Origin: Blasia pusilla
Lineage: Eukaryota > Marchantiophyta > Marchantiopsida > Blasiales
Direction of reading: 5' to 3'
NCBI GenBank assembly: GCA_050084515.1
Contig: CM114272.1
Location: forward strand, 37,882,001-37,946,000
DNA length: 64,000 nt
The translations under genes were made by a program, and so were the position numbers. Positions 1 through 12,524 of the stretch are shown here, piece after piece (within the stretch, counting starts at the first letter, position 1; every line of letters starts with the position of its first letter). The notes under the pieces are model-generated. The model saw only the letters and a list, made by a program, of their open reading frames with translations. It was not told the origin of the DNA and did no database searches.

Positions 1-1764
1 GCTGCAGCAGACATGCTTCTCTGTGTGGGTAAATGGTAAGCGCCAATGTTCTTGCTGCCCTCTTCTCATGTGTTTGCGAGAAAGTGCCACGCATCCCATT
101 TGAGCACTGACATGGTAATAGAAGAGGACGGGGGCGAGGGGAAACCCTAAACTCTCTCTAGTTCAGGGAGTAAACAATTCCGTCGGTTGACGGAAACATG
201 AACGCAGTCAGCCCCTTTCCCGAGTAGGATCAACTACTGTATGTCGCGACTCGTGAAGTGTACCATTTCCACGACTTCTACTGTATTTTGGACATATTGC
301 TTCGCGCGAGATCTAGACTGCAACATTCGGAGGCAGAAGTGCTTTATTCTGGGTCATAAAACGACTGCAAGGAAACGCATTCTGATGGCCGCGATGATTC
401 GTGGAGCAGCCATGGTTCTCTGAGATACCACGTTACTTGTTACCGGCCTGTGTAGTTTTAATGTTGACGGAGTAGTTTTGCTGAACCGACGGTGTAGGAG
501 AAAACTTGCCTCACGTCGCTCCATCATCGATGATTCTCTGAGGTACAAGGTTGTAAACACGCTAGAAAATAAGTGGAACGAGGGATGAAGTGGGAGACAA
601 CTTGTCTCCTTTCTCTCGCCATCATGATGCTGTGTGGGTCGTGGAGAGCCGTGTTTCTCAAAGTCACACGCTGCCGAAACTTGTTTATTGAAATCTGTAT
701 CAGTTCCCTGACAAATCGTGTTCATTCGTTGGACAGATGGCGAAGAAGTTGACGTAGTAGTAGACTGGAACGCGAGTCGTGGAAACTTGTTTCTGGCATC
801 AGAAGTCGTTCAATTGTCGGGAATTTTGTGTCCATCTGTTGAAAAGGCTAGAAAGAGGAGAGCGTCGGAGTAGATTGAAGAACAAGCTGTGGAAACATGT
901 TTCGGGGCAAGCATCTGCACTTATTCAATTGTGGGAGATTTTGTGTTGATCCGTTGGGCAGATAGTCAAGAAAAATATATTATTAAATTGGCCGCCGAAT
1001 GGGAAGGAGAGGGAAAAAATCCGGTGGTGGGATGAGACAGGAGTACTGACATCCACACATCGAGAGTGGCAGCCTTTCATTCGGAAGCACATGAATCATT
1101 TTGCATATCTCTGTGCAATGCTCATTACCTACGAACAGATGCACCTGGAAGTAACCTCATTCCGGACCTACTTCAGTTGTTTGTAATTATTCCTAGTCAC
1201 TACACCCGCGTCAAAGAGAGACCAATGAATTGTTGAGGACCCTCACACAGCGTCCACGGGTCGGTCCATGCAGCAAACCCACGAACCATTTGCAAATTAG
1301 TAGGTGGATTCTCCTCATGATCAGACCAATTTCCAGCAGTTGATTCACCTGTGTCGCTGCGAAACTATGTCCTTCCTGGCCCATTGAGGCAGATGTGCTT
1401 CTCGAGGACGCTCCGGAACTAATCGCATCCAAGCTCGAGATGGAAACTTTCTTCCGTGGAAAGTGCTCTAGGAAAAGTGAATTTGACTGGCCTGATTCAC
1501 TGTCGTACAGCTAAAAACGGACGATTGTTGCAATTCCACAATAGTTTTTCCTTGACGGATCCGGATCGAACAACGCGCACCGATAGTAACTCACTCTCCA
1601 CTGTAAATTCCTTTTTAAACATCATCCTATTGAACATTTGCACCTGAGCCATCTCCACCCACCATCTTGACCGACTAAACATCTCCACCCGGCCTTAGAA
1701 ACTTTTGTGAACTTCTTGGAGGCTACATACGTACGCTGCAGCTGTTCGCAATCTCAGCCAGGCC

Positions 1765-1902
1765 TCACAAAACGGTCCACACGTGACTCCAACGTGATCT
1801 GCGGAATATCACGAGGAAGTGAGCTACTTCGATCACAAAACGGTCCACACGTGACTCCAACGTGATCTGCGGAATATCACGAGGAAGTGAGAGCTACTTC
1901 GA
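1765..1902. repeat. Tandem duplication, 68-bp unit, two copies
   Basis: Bases 1765-1832 are repeated at 1833-1902. The copies are nearly identical; the second has two extra bases (gagagc for gagc). The close identity suggests a recent duplication. No function is apparent. Confidence 0.9.
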
Positions 1903-1997
1903 TCGAAAGCCCTAAACAGCTGCCGAATTGATTGCCAGACCCCGGGCAGGTAATTAAAAAGTAATTTTGCAATTAAATACCAAAGCCCCCTGCATAA

Positions 1998-2031
1998 CAC
2001 CAAGAAACGTTGGTCACCAAGAAACGTTGGT
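1998..2031. repeat. Tandem duplication, 17-bp unit, two copies
   Basis: The 17-base unit caccaagaaacgttggt occurs twice head to tail at 1998-2014 and 2015-2031, with no mismatch. No role is apparent. Confidence 0.9.
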
Positions 2032-3241
2032 AGGGTAGTGGGTACGGTGTCGGGTTCGGTTGTGTAGAGTCGGGATCGAATCCGGCTGCCTCGAACTTTT
2101 GGAACTCCCCGCCAACTTGCCTGCCCGCGTCCAAGCTGCCCGGTCACGCATTAAATGCGAAACCGCGGCAATCTATGGCCTTCGACTTCGATTCCATCGG
2201 CTAACGGGCACATGCAACAAAAATCCGCCATCGCTGTAATCCAAAATTGGAAGAGACTATCGAATGTGTGCTCGTGAGCTACAAGCGGTCGTACATTTCA
2301 TTTTCAAAACTAATAAATAATTTAAAGAAGTAAATCCAATGCTGGGCTATTATTTAAGTTAAACTTTCCAATTTTTGTAGGATGTCTCTTAGATAGGTAC
2401 ATGGCAGCTTTCTATTGGATTCTCAATTGATACACACTCAATTTGGGCATTGGATTTTTGCCATAACACAAGCCTTAGAAGTCTTAACTTATAATAGTAA
2501 ACTAGCCAATTTTTTTTAATACTTTTTTAAAACATGAGCTCACCACTTCCTCTAGAATATCACCTTGCCCCTTCTCCTAGTTCTTCTCTCTCCATAGTCA
2601 TTAATTATTTTTCACAATGCATCTATGTGATTTTATAACATGCACAAGTTTTGGCATTGATATGTCAAACCGAAGTGGTTGGGAGTCACTTAACTCATCA
2701 TCCATCGACGTCTAACCAACCACTAGTGTTATTGTTATATTTGCTTTAAGCTATTTATTGTGTAGCTCGTTGAGTTGGTTTTTGTTTTGACTTGCTGCCA
2801 TTTTCTTTTAACATTCCATTTTTCATTTCTGGACTCCTTCCGTTTTTGGACTATGATTACATTTATTTGTTCTCTTTGAGGTTTGTTTTTATAATAAAAC
2901 GGATCTTACAATCTTGTCGTGTGCATTGTCACGTCTTTTAGGGTAGGTCGGTGAGATCTAGTAGAGAGCCTTCACGGGTAGTGGAGGATAGCCTCAAGAG
3001 GTCGAGGATGACCCACTAATGCCATGGGTAATTTGAGAGAGGAAGTTTCCCCTTCGTTTGGCTAATTTGGAGCCATATAGAGAAACTTACTATTTTTTGG
3101 TAAGTTCCCATTTTAAGTATGATCGACTTTACACTTTCGGAAGTGGCCCTTCACCCGCTACATCATGTCAAGAGCCAAAAAGGAGACATATGAGCACACG
3201 TTACCGTGAAGAGAGTTTGGGAGAGGGAAGGGGGGTTTACC

Positions 3242-3245
<4 letters not shown>

Positions 3246-3307
<62 letters not shown>
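3246..3307. repeat. (GA)n microsatellite
   Basis: This is about 62 bases of uninterrupted GA/AG dinucleotide inside the solo terminal repeat. Reading frames across it give only Arg-Glu or Ser-Leu runs and are not genes. Confidence 0.97.
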
Positions 3308-3309
<2 letters not shown>

Positions 3310-3416
3310 CATTCTCTCTTTGTTAAACCTCTTGGCATGAGGCAGCGGAACTATGGTCCTCCTTGCCTTGTGTGTGTGTAACCCAAATCTCTCATTAGGA
3401 GAGTAGGTTTGGTTTG

Positions 3417-3419
<3 letters not shown>

Positions 3420-3496
<77 letters not shown>
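3420..3496. repeat. (GA)n microsatellite
   Basis: This is about 77 bases of uninterrupted GA dinucleotide. It expands a short GAGAGA tract that is naturally present in block A (compare gagagagtgcacacc near 4845 and 51945). Confidence 0.97.
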
Positions 3497-3501
<5 letters not shown>

Positions 3502-3673
3502 TGTGAGTGTGCACATTTGTGAGACCTTCTTGATGGAGAAATCTACTTGATTTATAGGAGATATTTTGGACTTCTTGTCTGGATGTTTAGATGCCTAAGT
3601 TAACATGGGATCGTGCATGTTTATGTGTGTGTTTGGTGAGAATGATGTATGTTATGTAGAGATGTGTATGTTG

Positions 3674-4307
<634 letters not shown>

Positions 4308-4400
4308 GTTTTCGTGCACATACCCATCGCTACACAACATACATCGTGGTCATCGAACATACACACAAATATGCACGATCCCATGCTAACTTATGGCATC
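4308..4400 (-). mobile_element. Inner B block of a minus-strand family A element
   Basis: On the minus strand this reads ggcataagttagcatggg through gcgatgggtatgtgcacg, directly preceding block A at 4307. It is the inner B block of a B-A-B 3' end. It is cut at 4400 where R1 begins with TGTCACGTC at 4401, so this older element was the target of R1. Its remainder is not in the window. Confidence 0.65.
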
Positions 4401-4925
4401 TGTCACGTCTTTTAGGATAGACCGGCGAGATCTAGTAGAGCACCTTTGGAGATACTAGAGGACAGCCTCAGGAGGTTGGGGATGACTGCTAAGGCCACAG
4501 GTAACCTTCAAGAGCAGATTTCCCCTTCGTTTCGGCTCATTTGTAGCCATATTGAGAAACTTGCTATTTCGGGTAAGTTACCATTTATGGCATAGTTGAA
4601 TTTCCACTTTGGGAAGTGGCCCTTGACCCGCTTCAGCAGGTCAAGAGCCAAGGAGATGATCTGTGAGCATAGGTTACCGTGGAGAGGGCTTGGGAGAGGG
4701 AAGGGGGTATATCTTCAAGCGAGAGAGCTTGAGAGCTCATTCTCTCTTTGTTAAACCTCTTGGCATGAGGCGGCGGAGTTTTGGTCCTCCTTGCCTTGTG
4801 TATGTAACCCAAGCTTCTCATTAAAAGAGTGGGTTTGGTTTGATATGAGAGAGTGCACACCATGGAGAGCTTGGTGTGAGACCTTGTTGTTGTGATGGAG
4901 AGATTTGATCGATTTACAAAGAGAG
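4401..4925 (+). repeat. R1 5' terminal block A
   Basis: It starts with TGTCACGTCTTTTAGGATAG and is collinear with 2927 and 51502. Unlike the solo units it is not followed by block B; it runs directly into the leader (tttacaaagagagaatg). It carries a sequence common to all A blocks, aagtggcccttgaccc. Confidence 0.75.
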
Positions 4926-6498
4926 AATGCTGGAGTGAGAGAGCTTCAATGGAGGAGCTTGCTAATCACTCATTGTTGGTGCAGGTTGGGGATCGTGTTT
5001 CCCGTTCAGTGACTCATGGGAGTGCTTACCGGATCAAGGGCCACTTGTTTGTGCATTCTGTTTTGCCGATTTTTCATGTGGGAGAGTGGCACGCGGAAGT
5101 GCTGCCCAATTTTTTTTAGAAATTGAGTATGGGGGCGAGTTTCCTCGTGCCAGTACTCTCGAGAGCATTGTGTAGCTCTCTAGTTTGTGTTGTGATAGTT
5201 TTCAGATTTTTTTTGGGAGAAATCAGTGCGGAAGGGCTGCCAAATGTTTAGTAGGAGTTCAAATTGAAGGGCTGCATGACAGTCCCTGTCACTTTTTATT
5301 GGAAGGTCAAATGAAGAAGACCATTGATGATGTTGTAGATCAAGAAGCTGTGGACGTTGTGGAAGAAACGGTGCATAATTTGAACATTTGAGCACAAAGT
5401 TGTGACAATTTTTGCGGGGCTGCCATAGCCATTGCGTGAAGAAGGAGCAAATTTCAAAATTCTTGGTTACTTCTTAGTTGAGGTAGAAAATAAAATAAAA
5501 AAAGTTTTTTGGGGAAAGGACAAGTGAAACTTAGGATCTTGAGGTTAAAGTGAGTGGAAACTTTATTTAGTGAGTGTTGATCCAATATTTATGGGGCTTA
5601 GTGGAGTATAAGCCAACTGTGAGTAATTTTAGTGAGTTGAGCATTAGTTTAAGGAGTTAGTGGAGTGGTAAAAAACAAAAAACATTGACTTTTTGAATAA
5701 GGTTTAAATAGAATCATATTAACCTACATGAAAGATATTGTAATTTCTATTGACTTTCACCGCACATTCGGGCAGTCCTTACTCCGTCTGTTGGCCGCTG
5801 TCGACGATGTTCTTCATCGTTGTTGATTGGACGATGACTTTTTTGGATTGATGGGGTCACATTTCTCTTCGCGCCTTGCTATGTCTTGAGGTGGTATCCG
5901 CTCGACGACGATCGAGTACCATGACATGACGCCCGTGGCCGCACCGTGCCGCATCGTCTCGATCGCGGAGCCGCACCATTGTTGGGGATCAGATTGTGTT
6001 TTGTTGATTTAGGAGAGTATGCCGCTGAGTGCCATACCCCATTCCCTAGTGCCATGCCATTTGTAGCCATTCCGTGCCGCCAGTGCTGCACCGTACCGCT
6101 GTACCCGCATCGCACATCGAGGAGATTGATTTGAGCATCGTTAATACCAGGGGAGTACGAGGTTGTCTTCATGACTCGAGTTGGGGTCGAGATTTGTAGT
6201 TGCTAAGAAGCGACATCAACATTATTGTTAGGTTATCCATTTTTGTCTTTTTCCCTGCACGTGTGAGGGAATGCCGGGTATTGGGCAATTATTTGGGATA
6301 TTGGGTTTTGTGTAGATGTTGAGAGCATCATTTATGTAGTATGGGTTTAGAACTATGTGGGATGTCTAGAGTTGAGGGTATATCCTATCAATGAGATAAT
6401 AAGACAGTAGCCGATTTGCCACACCACGCCGCTTGTTGCCGCACAACACACGTCTCAATGAGAGAGGGTGTAGATTGAGTGTCGCATATTTGGATTGA
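4926..6498 (+). other. R1 non-coding leader
   Basis: This lies between terminal block A and gag and has no supported gene. It aligns with the R3 leader (52016-53600), including gtggtatccgctcgacgacg near 5890 against 52940 and the segment about Cys-poor frames near 6240-6480. No primer-binding site matching a common tRNA was recognised by eye. The repeated motif at 5093-5244 is listed separately. Confidence 0.6.
5093..5244 (+). repeat. Leader motif GCGGAAG-N-GCTGCC, two copies
   Basis: Copies at 5093-5109 (gcggaagtgctgcccaa) and 5227-5244 (gcggaagggctgccaaa). The same motif occurs once or twice in every other element leader seen here: 12655-12670, 47229-47244, 52203-52220 and 52336-52354. The best copies contain the palindrome AGCGCT. 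It may be a conserved cis signal (packaging, dimerisation or priming); the role is inferred. Confidence 0.6.
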
Positions 6499-8100
6499 GT
6501 GATTACTCACGAGATTGAGAGTGATCGTGTGAGAGGGGCACGAGGGTCATCACGGCGTCCTTTTGGGACTTTGAGAGGCGAGGTGGTGGACCTGAGAGTA
6601 GCTCTAGAGGGTTTACGCAGAGTGGCACGAGGTTTCAAGGGTCTCCACGTGAGGGACCGCCTTGACCTCCTTTTGTGTAGTCTTCAGACGAGGGGGAGAA
6701 TGTAGAAGAGTTTGTTAGTGCATCACCGCACACATTGAGTGGTCCTACCAGTTGGGCGTACGAGATGGACGACCGGGGTAGAGGAATGCGTAGGTTTTCG
6801 GGTGCTATAGGCACGATAGAGTTGCACGACTTTATTGTAGAGTTTAGGAGTTGGTGTGACTCACACCGGGCTAGGAACTCCAGAGAGTTCAAGCTGTTTA
6901 CAGCAAAGAACGGAATGTTCCAGCATTTAGAGGAGGCCTCCATGGACGATACCATGAGTTCTCCCACCAATACGCCCAAGAGATTTAGGTATAGAGACTC
7001 TACTATGACCCACATTATATGTATGGACTGAGCCATTTCCAGATGAGGAGGAGGAGTTAAGAGAGGCTACTTCCTCTTCCATGAGTGATGTTTTAGGAGG
7101 GGTAACTCGAATTGGAACCATCCAGTTGGGTTCGTCCCAAGTCCAACCCCGTGGTTGAGTTCTTTGCTGAGTTGCGGATGAGCTACCAGAGGGTACGAAA
7201 GGAGAATTTTCGGAGTATCCACGACTTCCAGAGGCGGCCGGGTGAGAGTTTGCGTGAGGCCTACACTCGCTTGCACCGGTTGATTAGCATCACTCAGGGG
7301 GTGTTAGAGTCCCAGACTATCCAATCATGATGCGCGGTGCTGGACCAAAACGTGCGCCAGGGGTGAGGGATGGTGTGCTTCTGATGAACATCTCACCAAC
7401 GTTGAGAGATTTTTTTACAACCACCGAGGACATTGAGCGCAACATGGTAGAGGAGAGCATAGCCACCATGGGTTCTAGGCGAGAGCAGTCACAATTGCCT
7501 ACACCACTAGTGCAACAACATGGATTCCGAGATAGGTATGTGGCACCACGAGCTTAGGGAGGATACCGAGAGGCCGTATCATAGAGACCAACAGGTGCCA
7601 GAGAGACCTGCGCCTTCATATGCGGCTTAGCAAAAGCCGCCTACGATTATTTGTTGGGCATGTGATGGAGCCCATGACTAGCACGATTGCACTCATCAGG
7701 GTCATGGATGCGTGCCTCAGCATGGAGGAGGAGATGGTGTTACACAAGGAGTTTATCAGTGTGACTATTGTCAGAGGTATGGTCACACATGTGCCAGGTG
7801 TTTCAGCCTACACCTTGAGTTAAGTCCGGACCGAGGGCTTGAGAGGGCACCAAAGCGAGTTGGCGGTACGGGTGGGCCTAGAGGTCGTGCACCAGGTAGT
7901 CCCATTAGGGGACAAGGAGCTGGATTTGCCGGAGGGGGTGGTGGAGTTGCCCGTGGAGGAGGTAGAGTTACGCCACCTAGACACGTCGGGCGTGAGGCTG
8001 GGATGGCTACTCAGATATAGCAATTGCAGTAGCAGATTGCCGGTATGGCACTACGGTTACCTGATGCCGGATTAGTGGCATCGACGTCTTATGGAGCAGC
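6499..8100 (+). pseudogene. R1 gag (broken)
   Basis: This is the capsid/nucleocapsid precursor of a gypsy-type element, read in several frames. The gag helical region is at about 6735-7560 and aligns with R3 54212-54670 (shared EFFAEL, IHDFQ and ERNM patches). A retroviral-type zinc knuckle with spacing C-x2-C-x4-H-x4-C is visible at 7760-7801 (CDYCQRYGHTCARC), preceded by a second Cys/His cluster near 7650. A Gly/Arg-rich stretch follows at 7850-7960. At least three frameshifts and several stops separate the pieces. The next protein in order is the protease. Confidence 0.7.
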
Positions 8101-8729
8101 CAGAGATATGGAGGATCCTGGCTAGATGTGCACAACTATCCAATTGGTAGCAACCTCTATTATTATACGTGGAGCCGCCATTAAGTTGGATCCACATAGA
8201 GGGAAAGCCATGAAACAGACCTGACTTCCTCAGTCTTTTACGTTGTCCGAGGCGATGAGGACCCCATCGATGGGTCCTGATCTGAGTTCTCTAAGAGTTG
8301 ATGTTGTTGGTGTGCAGGCACGGAGGGCGATGGGAGAAGCGAGTACGACGACTCATGTTGCTGATGCTCGGGAGGAGCATGTGTCGAGTATGATGTTGGG
8401 GGCGGCCATTGATGGTGTACTGTGCTCCTTTGTTTTTTGCTTCCGATATTATGACGTTGGGAGGTACGCCCGCCGAGGTTTTCCGGCTGGCCGCTATGCT
8501 ATGTGAGCATGGAGACGGTGTTCCTGCATCACATTCAAAGGTGATTGCAGAGGAGGTGATGGACATGCCCTTGGAGCTGATGCTCGGGTTGTCCACCTCA
8601 GATTTCATGGCAGATTGCGGCTACTAGGATGGCGAAGATGCCCGCTAGACCCGCGATAGAGCATGCCAAGGTTGCTCTAGGTGTTATGTTGCTCGATAAT
8701 CGGGGAGAGATCTTCTAATTGGTGAGTCC

Positions 8730-9144
8730 AAGAGGTAGATTTTTTTTTCCGCAACATGTCTTGTTAGATTGAGGAGCGCAACTTCTGATGTTGGGGAAAG
8801 CGGAATTTACAGGGTTGGGCCTGACGGGGGTCGATGTGGAGCGTTGTCCATTCCAGATACAGACATCCTTGGGTGGAGCGAGTACCACATAATTTATCAC
8901 CTAATAGAAGGTTGTGGAGAGGATTTTCCCAGGATATCCTACAGATGAGTCCGTCGTGCGAGCCAAGGCAATAGTGACCGATGTAGAGTCCTACGACGTC
9001 TTGGTTGGTGGATCAATGTTGTATCCGATGGGGTTTTCCCTCGATTACTGGGAGGAGTCAGCTTCCTTTAGACCAAGATGGCAGTCCAGTGTTGGGCGAC
9101 TTAGCTCATTATCCATTCGATTCACAAGTGGAGTGATCAAGTGA
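8730..9144 (+). pseudogene. R1 aspartic protease (broken)
   Basis: This is a retropepsin-like domain that would cut the polyprotein. It aligns with R3 55501-55900. The active-site DSGA of R3 reads here as D, stop, G, A at about 8764-8775, so the catalytic motif is destroyed. The downstream flap/C-terminal region DVLVGGSMLYPMGFSLD (about 8996-9046) is kept. It sits between gag and the methyltransferase as in the sister copies. Confidence 0.6.
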
Positions 9145-9419
9145 CGGCCAGGAGAGATGGCGACTTTAGCAGCATTTAGCAACGCCATCACGTGGCCTTC
9201 TAATTTGATTGAGGGGCATGTCCATGGAGAGGATACCTCCACGCCTGACACTTCTAGGGAGAGGAGTGTTATGGTAGCCGCATCATTCCATGGAGGAGAG
9301 GTGCTACTATGGGGCTCGAGTGAGGAGCTCCGACGTTTATTGATGAGTTCTTGCAGACGGCCTGGAGGGAGGCGTTTGCACCAGAGCCTGACGGGTCAGA
9401 GGACCTTGAGGTAGCTAGG

Positions 9420-10249
9420 AGTGCTACTATGGCCCCTTTGGACACCACCCCGATTGTGTGCCGCATTCCAAAGGATCTCTTTGGAGGGATTAGCACTGGC
9501 TTAGCTGCTATTTTGAAGGCAGGAGTGCGCATGCAGCAATACCCGTACGTTGAGATTGATGATGTTGCAAGGCGCGCTTCACTTCACCATATGGCGCAGT
9601 TACGCCTCCGATTTCCCAGCTTGTTGTCTGCGTCCGCTCTCCAGGAGTACCAAAGTTCCCTACGGAGGGACATTTCATTGTTGGGGGCGCATGACTTGGA
9701 GCGGGTTAGGGACCATAGATTTGGTCATTTCCGGTTGGCCGTATCAAGGCTAATTGAGTGTTGGATGAGGTAGCGGGTTAGCTGACTTCAGTCCAAGTTA
9801 TTTTGGGAGATGATGCAGATCTTGCGATACTTGCAGGAGCATTAGTCCCGTTCTCTAGCATACATTCTGGAGAATATGCCAATTTTGGATGATTCGAGGT
9901 CCCGCGTGGTGACGAGTGCACATCAGGTGCGCGCATGGATCGACCCTGTAGTGTTGTTGGATGCGGCGAGTGTAGGTTCACAAGCACATTGCCCGCGTCT
10001 TTGGTGGACCAACTTTGTGCCACATGAGGTTTTGCGGAGGGCGTATATGAGAGTGGAGCGCCCCTCCCATTTGTTTGTGGATTCTATTCTGGATCCAGTT
10101 CGTCGGTCATAGGCAGTACGTCACGATGATTAGCCTCCATTGACTATGGTCAGGATGATTGGCATGCCATGGGCAGCAGGATTGGCATGCCATGGGCATC
10201 CTTTCCCATATTTGTGAGTTTTCCCGCTTCCTATGCATTCAAGGAGGCC
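9420..10249 (+). pseudogene. R1 DNMT3-like cytosine-5 DNA methyltransferase (broken)
   Basis: This is a C5 cytosine methyltransferase domain inside the gag-pol polyprotein. The SAM-binding motif I (DLFGGISTGLAA) is at about 9475-9510, followed by the expected strand/helix region. The catalytic motif IV reads WPYQG, with Tyr (codon 9742-9744) in place of the catalytic Cys. A frameshift separates motif I from motif IV. Motif VI is damaged (ENMP near 9872). The region with RLWWTNFVPH near 10005-10025 corresponds to the DNMT3 motif that normally reads RxRYFWGN. The tail is split by an insertion at about 10250. A short tandem duplication (ggattggcatgccatgggca, twice) lies at 10150-10198. The domain is inactive as read. 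Confidence 0.75.
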
Positions 10250-10967
10250 GGACCCATCTAGCTACCAAATGGATGTGCTCGACGACCTTGAGAAAAATAA
10301 TTCCTTCAAAGCAAACGGAAACGTATTGGCCTACACTATGCTCATGCGCAATTAAGGGCATAAGAATGGAGACGATCGGGCCCGACTAAAAATTCAAACA
10401 AAAACCCTATACTTGCTCTCGCTACAAGCGCTCTCGCTCTTGCCTTCACATATGAGACACAACTCTAGCCATTAATTCTGAGAGAAATGTCAAACCAAGG
10501 CGTGGGAATCTCTTACAAACAAATCGCAGACCTACCCTTTGAGTCAAATACAGTAAATCCATGCCTTCCTCTAAAACAACCTAGGTGCCCTACACCATTA
10601 ATGAACCCTTCCTAAAGAAAAAGATGTAAACATTTAGTATTGTTTCATTATATAAGGGTTTTAAGTAGCCTCGACTTAGAGGGTTTCTATTCTTCTATCA
10701 CCCCAAACCCTTTCATCCATTTACTCTATACCCATGCAATATGCCCTTCTAGAGAAGTATCACAAATATGGGTTTTGTGTTTCGATGTCAAAACTCCACC
10801 CCCCCCTCCTCTAAGTTTACACTGGTCACTAATTGTGACTTAATCATCTTGTGAGTAATAAACGAGTCAATTAATCGGTTTTGGAGTAACTAAGTGTAAT
10901 TCAAATGACTTCTAGTAACACAAGTCACAACTATATGGGTTAAAAATGACATGTTTTCTACTAGCTA
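10250..10967. mobile_element. Unidentified 0.72-kb insertion in the R1 methyltransferase tail
   Basis: R1 matches R3 up to gaggccggaccc and again from gcttggtttgggatgac (10968). The bases between have no counterpart in R3, R5 or B1. The hexamer TAGCTA occurs at both borders (10259 and 10960 region), which may be a target duplication. No coding domain or clear terminal inverted repeat is visible. It may be a small non-autonomous transposon. Confidence 0.5.
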
Positions 10968-12168
10968 GCTTGGTTTGGGATGACTAGGTATAGCGTTTGG
11001 TGGAACCCAACACCGATGAGCAAGAGCACGCAATGGGATTTCCCACAGGAGTGACGAAAATAACGTCACTATCAAAGTCATCACAACATCATGTCTTGGG
11101 TCAGGTAATGGACCTAAATTGCTTGATATGGATTTTCAGTTTAGGAGTCGCTAAGGAGCGTCGTTTGAGGATGCGACAGATCACAGGTGCTGCGTTGGTG
11201 AGCCCCATGCCTACCGAGACAATTGAGGCATTGGATAGGGGCGAGACTCGAGGAGATCGACATACTAGGGGTGATCGGGAGAGACACCCTTGGACTTCTT
11301 GGGATGTTCTACAAGTACGCTAGGAGATGATAGCCATAACATCGAGCGTGGTTCCCAACACTGCATGTGGAGGAGATCAGATTTTGCACTTGGCTGTAGG
11401 GGACCAGTTGAGTTCTACTGTCCAAGACGAGGTTGCACCATAGCAACCACCAATACCCGCATTGGAGATTTCTAACGTAGTCACGATTGAGACTTAGGAG
11501 CCAAATATGGGCCCTAAGTTGACACGAGGAGAGCGGCGCAGGATACATCACTTCCTTAGGAGTTATAGGAGTTGTTTTTCATTTAGTATGCATGATTTAG
11601 GTACATTGAAGGGTCTAGGGATCCGCATTGAGTTGTTGAGTGACATGTCGATCTTCCGACGATCCTACAAGTATAGTGACATCGAGAGGGCTCTGATTCA
11701 GAGTAGGAGTTAAGACTTGGTTGGAGCAGGATTAGTGGAGATGTCGCATGGAGAGTATGCATTTGCCACTGTCATGCCCGCCAAGAAGGATGTGTATGGC
11801 AACTAGACAGATAGGAGGATGTGTGGAGATTACCGACCTATCAATCGACAGACAAAGTCCGATATGTTTTCCATGCCCACCCATGAGGAGATCTTTGATG
11901 CTATTGGGCATACAAAGGTCTTTAGTTTGTTAGATCTTTGAGCCGAATACTATCAGCTGCCTATCAGATTGGAGGATAGGCAGAAGACAACATTTTGGGG
12001 CATCGATCCTCACGGAAAGGATTGCTTGTACCACTAGCGGTTCTTACCATTTGGGTTAAAGAACGCCCAGGCTGAGTTTCAGAGGGTCATGGATAGGATT
12101 TTGGCAGGTCTGGATTTTGCTAGATATTATATTGATGACATCGTAGTCTTTAGCGCCACGGTTGAGGA
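10968..12168 (+). pseudogene. R1 methyltransferase tail, linker and reverse transcriptase N-terminal half (broken)
   Basis: The first part (to about 11135) carries the DNMT3-like C-terminal motif (AMGFPTGVT and HHVLGQVMDL). A linker follows with the conserved phrase PMPTETIEA. RT begins near 11507 (LTRGERRRIHHFLRSY) and continues with KKDVYGN, CGDYRPINRQ and, after stops, the catalytic YIDD at about 12128-12139. Several stops fall where sister copies have Arg or Trp codons. RT is cut after gttgagga at 12168 by element B1 and resumes at 46054. Confidence 0.75.
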
Positions 12169-12524
12169 TGTCACGTCTGTGTAGTCGATAGGCCGAGATC
12201 TATCGTGGATAGGGCATAGGAGCCAGTAGACTGTCTTGATTGTAACTTTGTCCTAAGATGGCGGATGAGGTTGAGGATAGGTCCGTTGTGTCAAGAACTC
12301 ATTTTTGACAACTTTCTTGTTGAGGTCTTTCACATCCGGGTGACTTGTTGAGCAAGTCATGTTGGGTTGTTGGAGTACCATTCTTGCTCATGTGTGTGAG
12401 TTAGGACTGGGTGCTAGCGTCTGGATTTCTTGATAGTATAGGGTGGATGAGGCTCGATATGCCGATGTAGATTGAGGAGTGGAGTTTTAGGGTGGGTGTG
12501 CCATTTTTACTACTCTTTATTTTT
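12169..12524 (+). repeat. B1 5' terminal block A
   Basis: It matches 45446-45924 and 46610-47096 (shared ggccgagatctatcgtggatagg and tactactctttattt). It is about 120 bases shorter than 45446-45924, lacking the segment with the TATA-like box. It continues directly into leader sequence acatgagaaagatggg rather than into block B. Confidence 0.75.

Larger units (their letters stand above)
1..2926. other. No gene recognised
   Basis: I find no reading frame with a recognisable domain and no RNA gene here. Open frames are short and overlap each other on both strands. From about 2280 the sequence becomes AT-rich. Two short tandem duplications are listed separately. It could be flanking host DNA or old decayed transposon sequence. 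Confidence 0.5.
2927..3673 (+). repeat. Solo terminal-repeat unit (A-B) of gypsy family A
   Basis: This starts with TGTCACGTCTTTTAGG, the same start as the blocks at 4401 and 51502, and follows them for about 500 bases (block A). It then continues into block B (tggatgtttagatgcc through gtgtatg), the sequence found beside block A at the 3' ends of elements R4 and B1. No pol sequence is attached, so it is a solo unit, as expected from recombination between a 5' and a 3' A block. Its right end is truncated where an inverted copy begins. Two GA microsatellites have expanded inside it. Confidence 0.75.
4401..12168 (+). mobile_element. R1: Ty3/gypsy-type element, family A, left part
   Basis: R1 is a long retroelement with terminal block A (4401), a non-coding leader, gag, protease, a DNMT3-like methyltransferase and the start of RT. 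It is broken at 12168 by B1 and resumes at 46054-46609. Its order matches R3 (51502-59207) segment by segment. Many frameshifts and stops show it is dead as read. The 3' end is not visible, because R5 is inserted at 46610. Confidence 0.8.
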
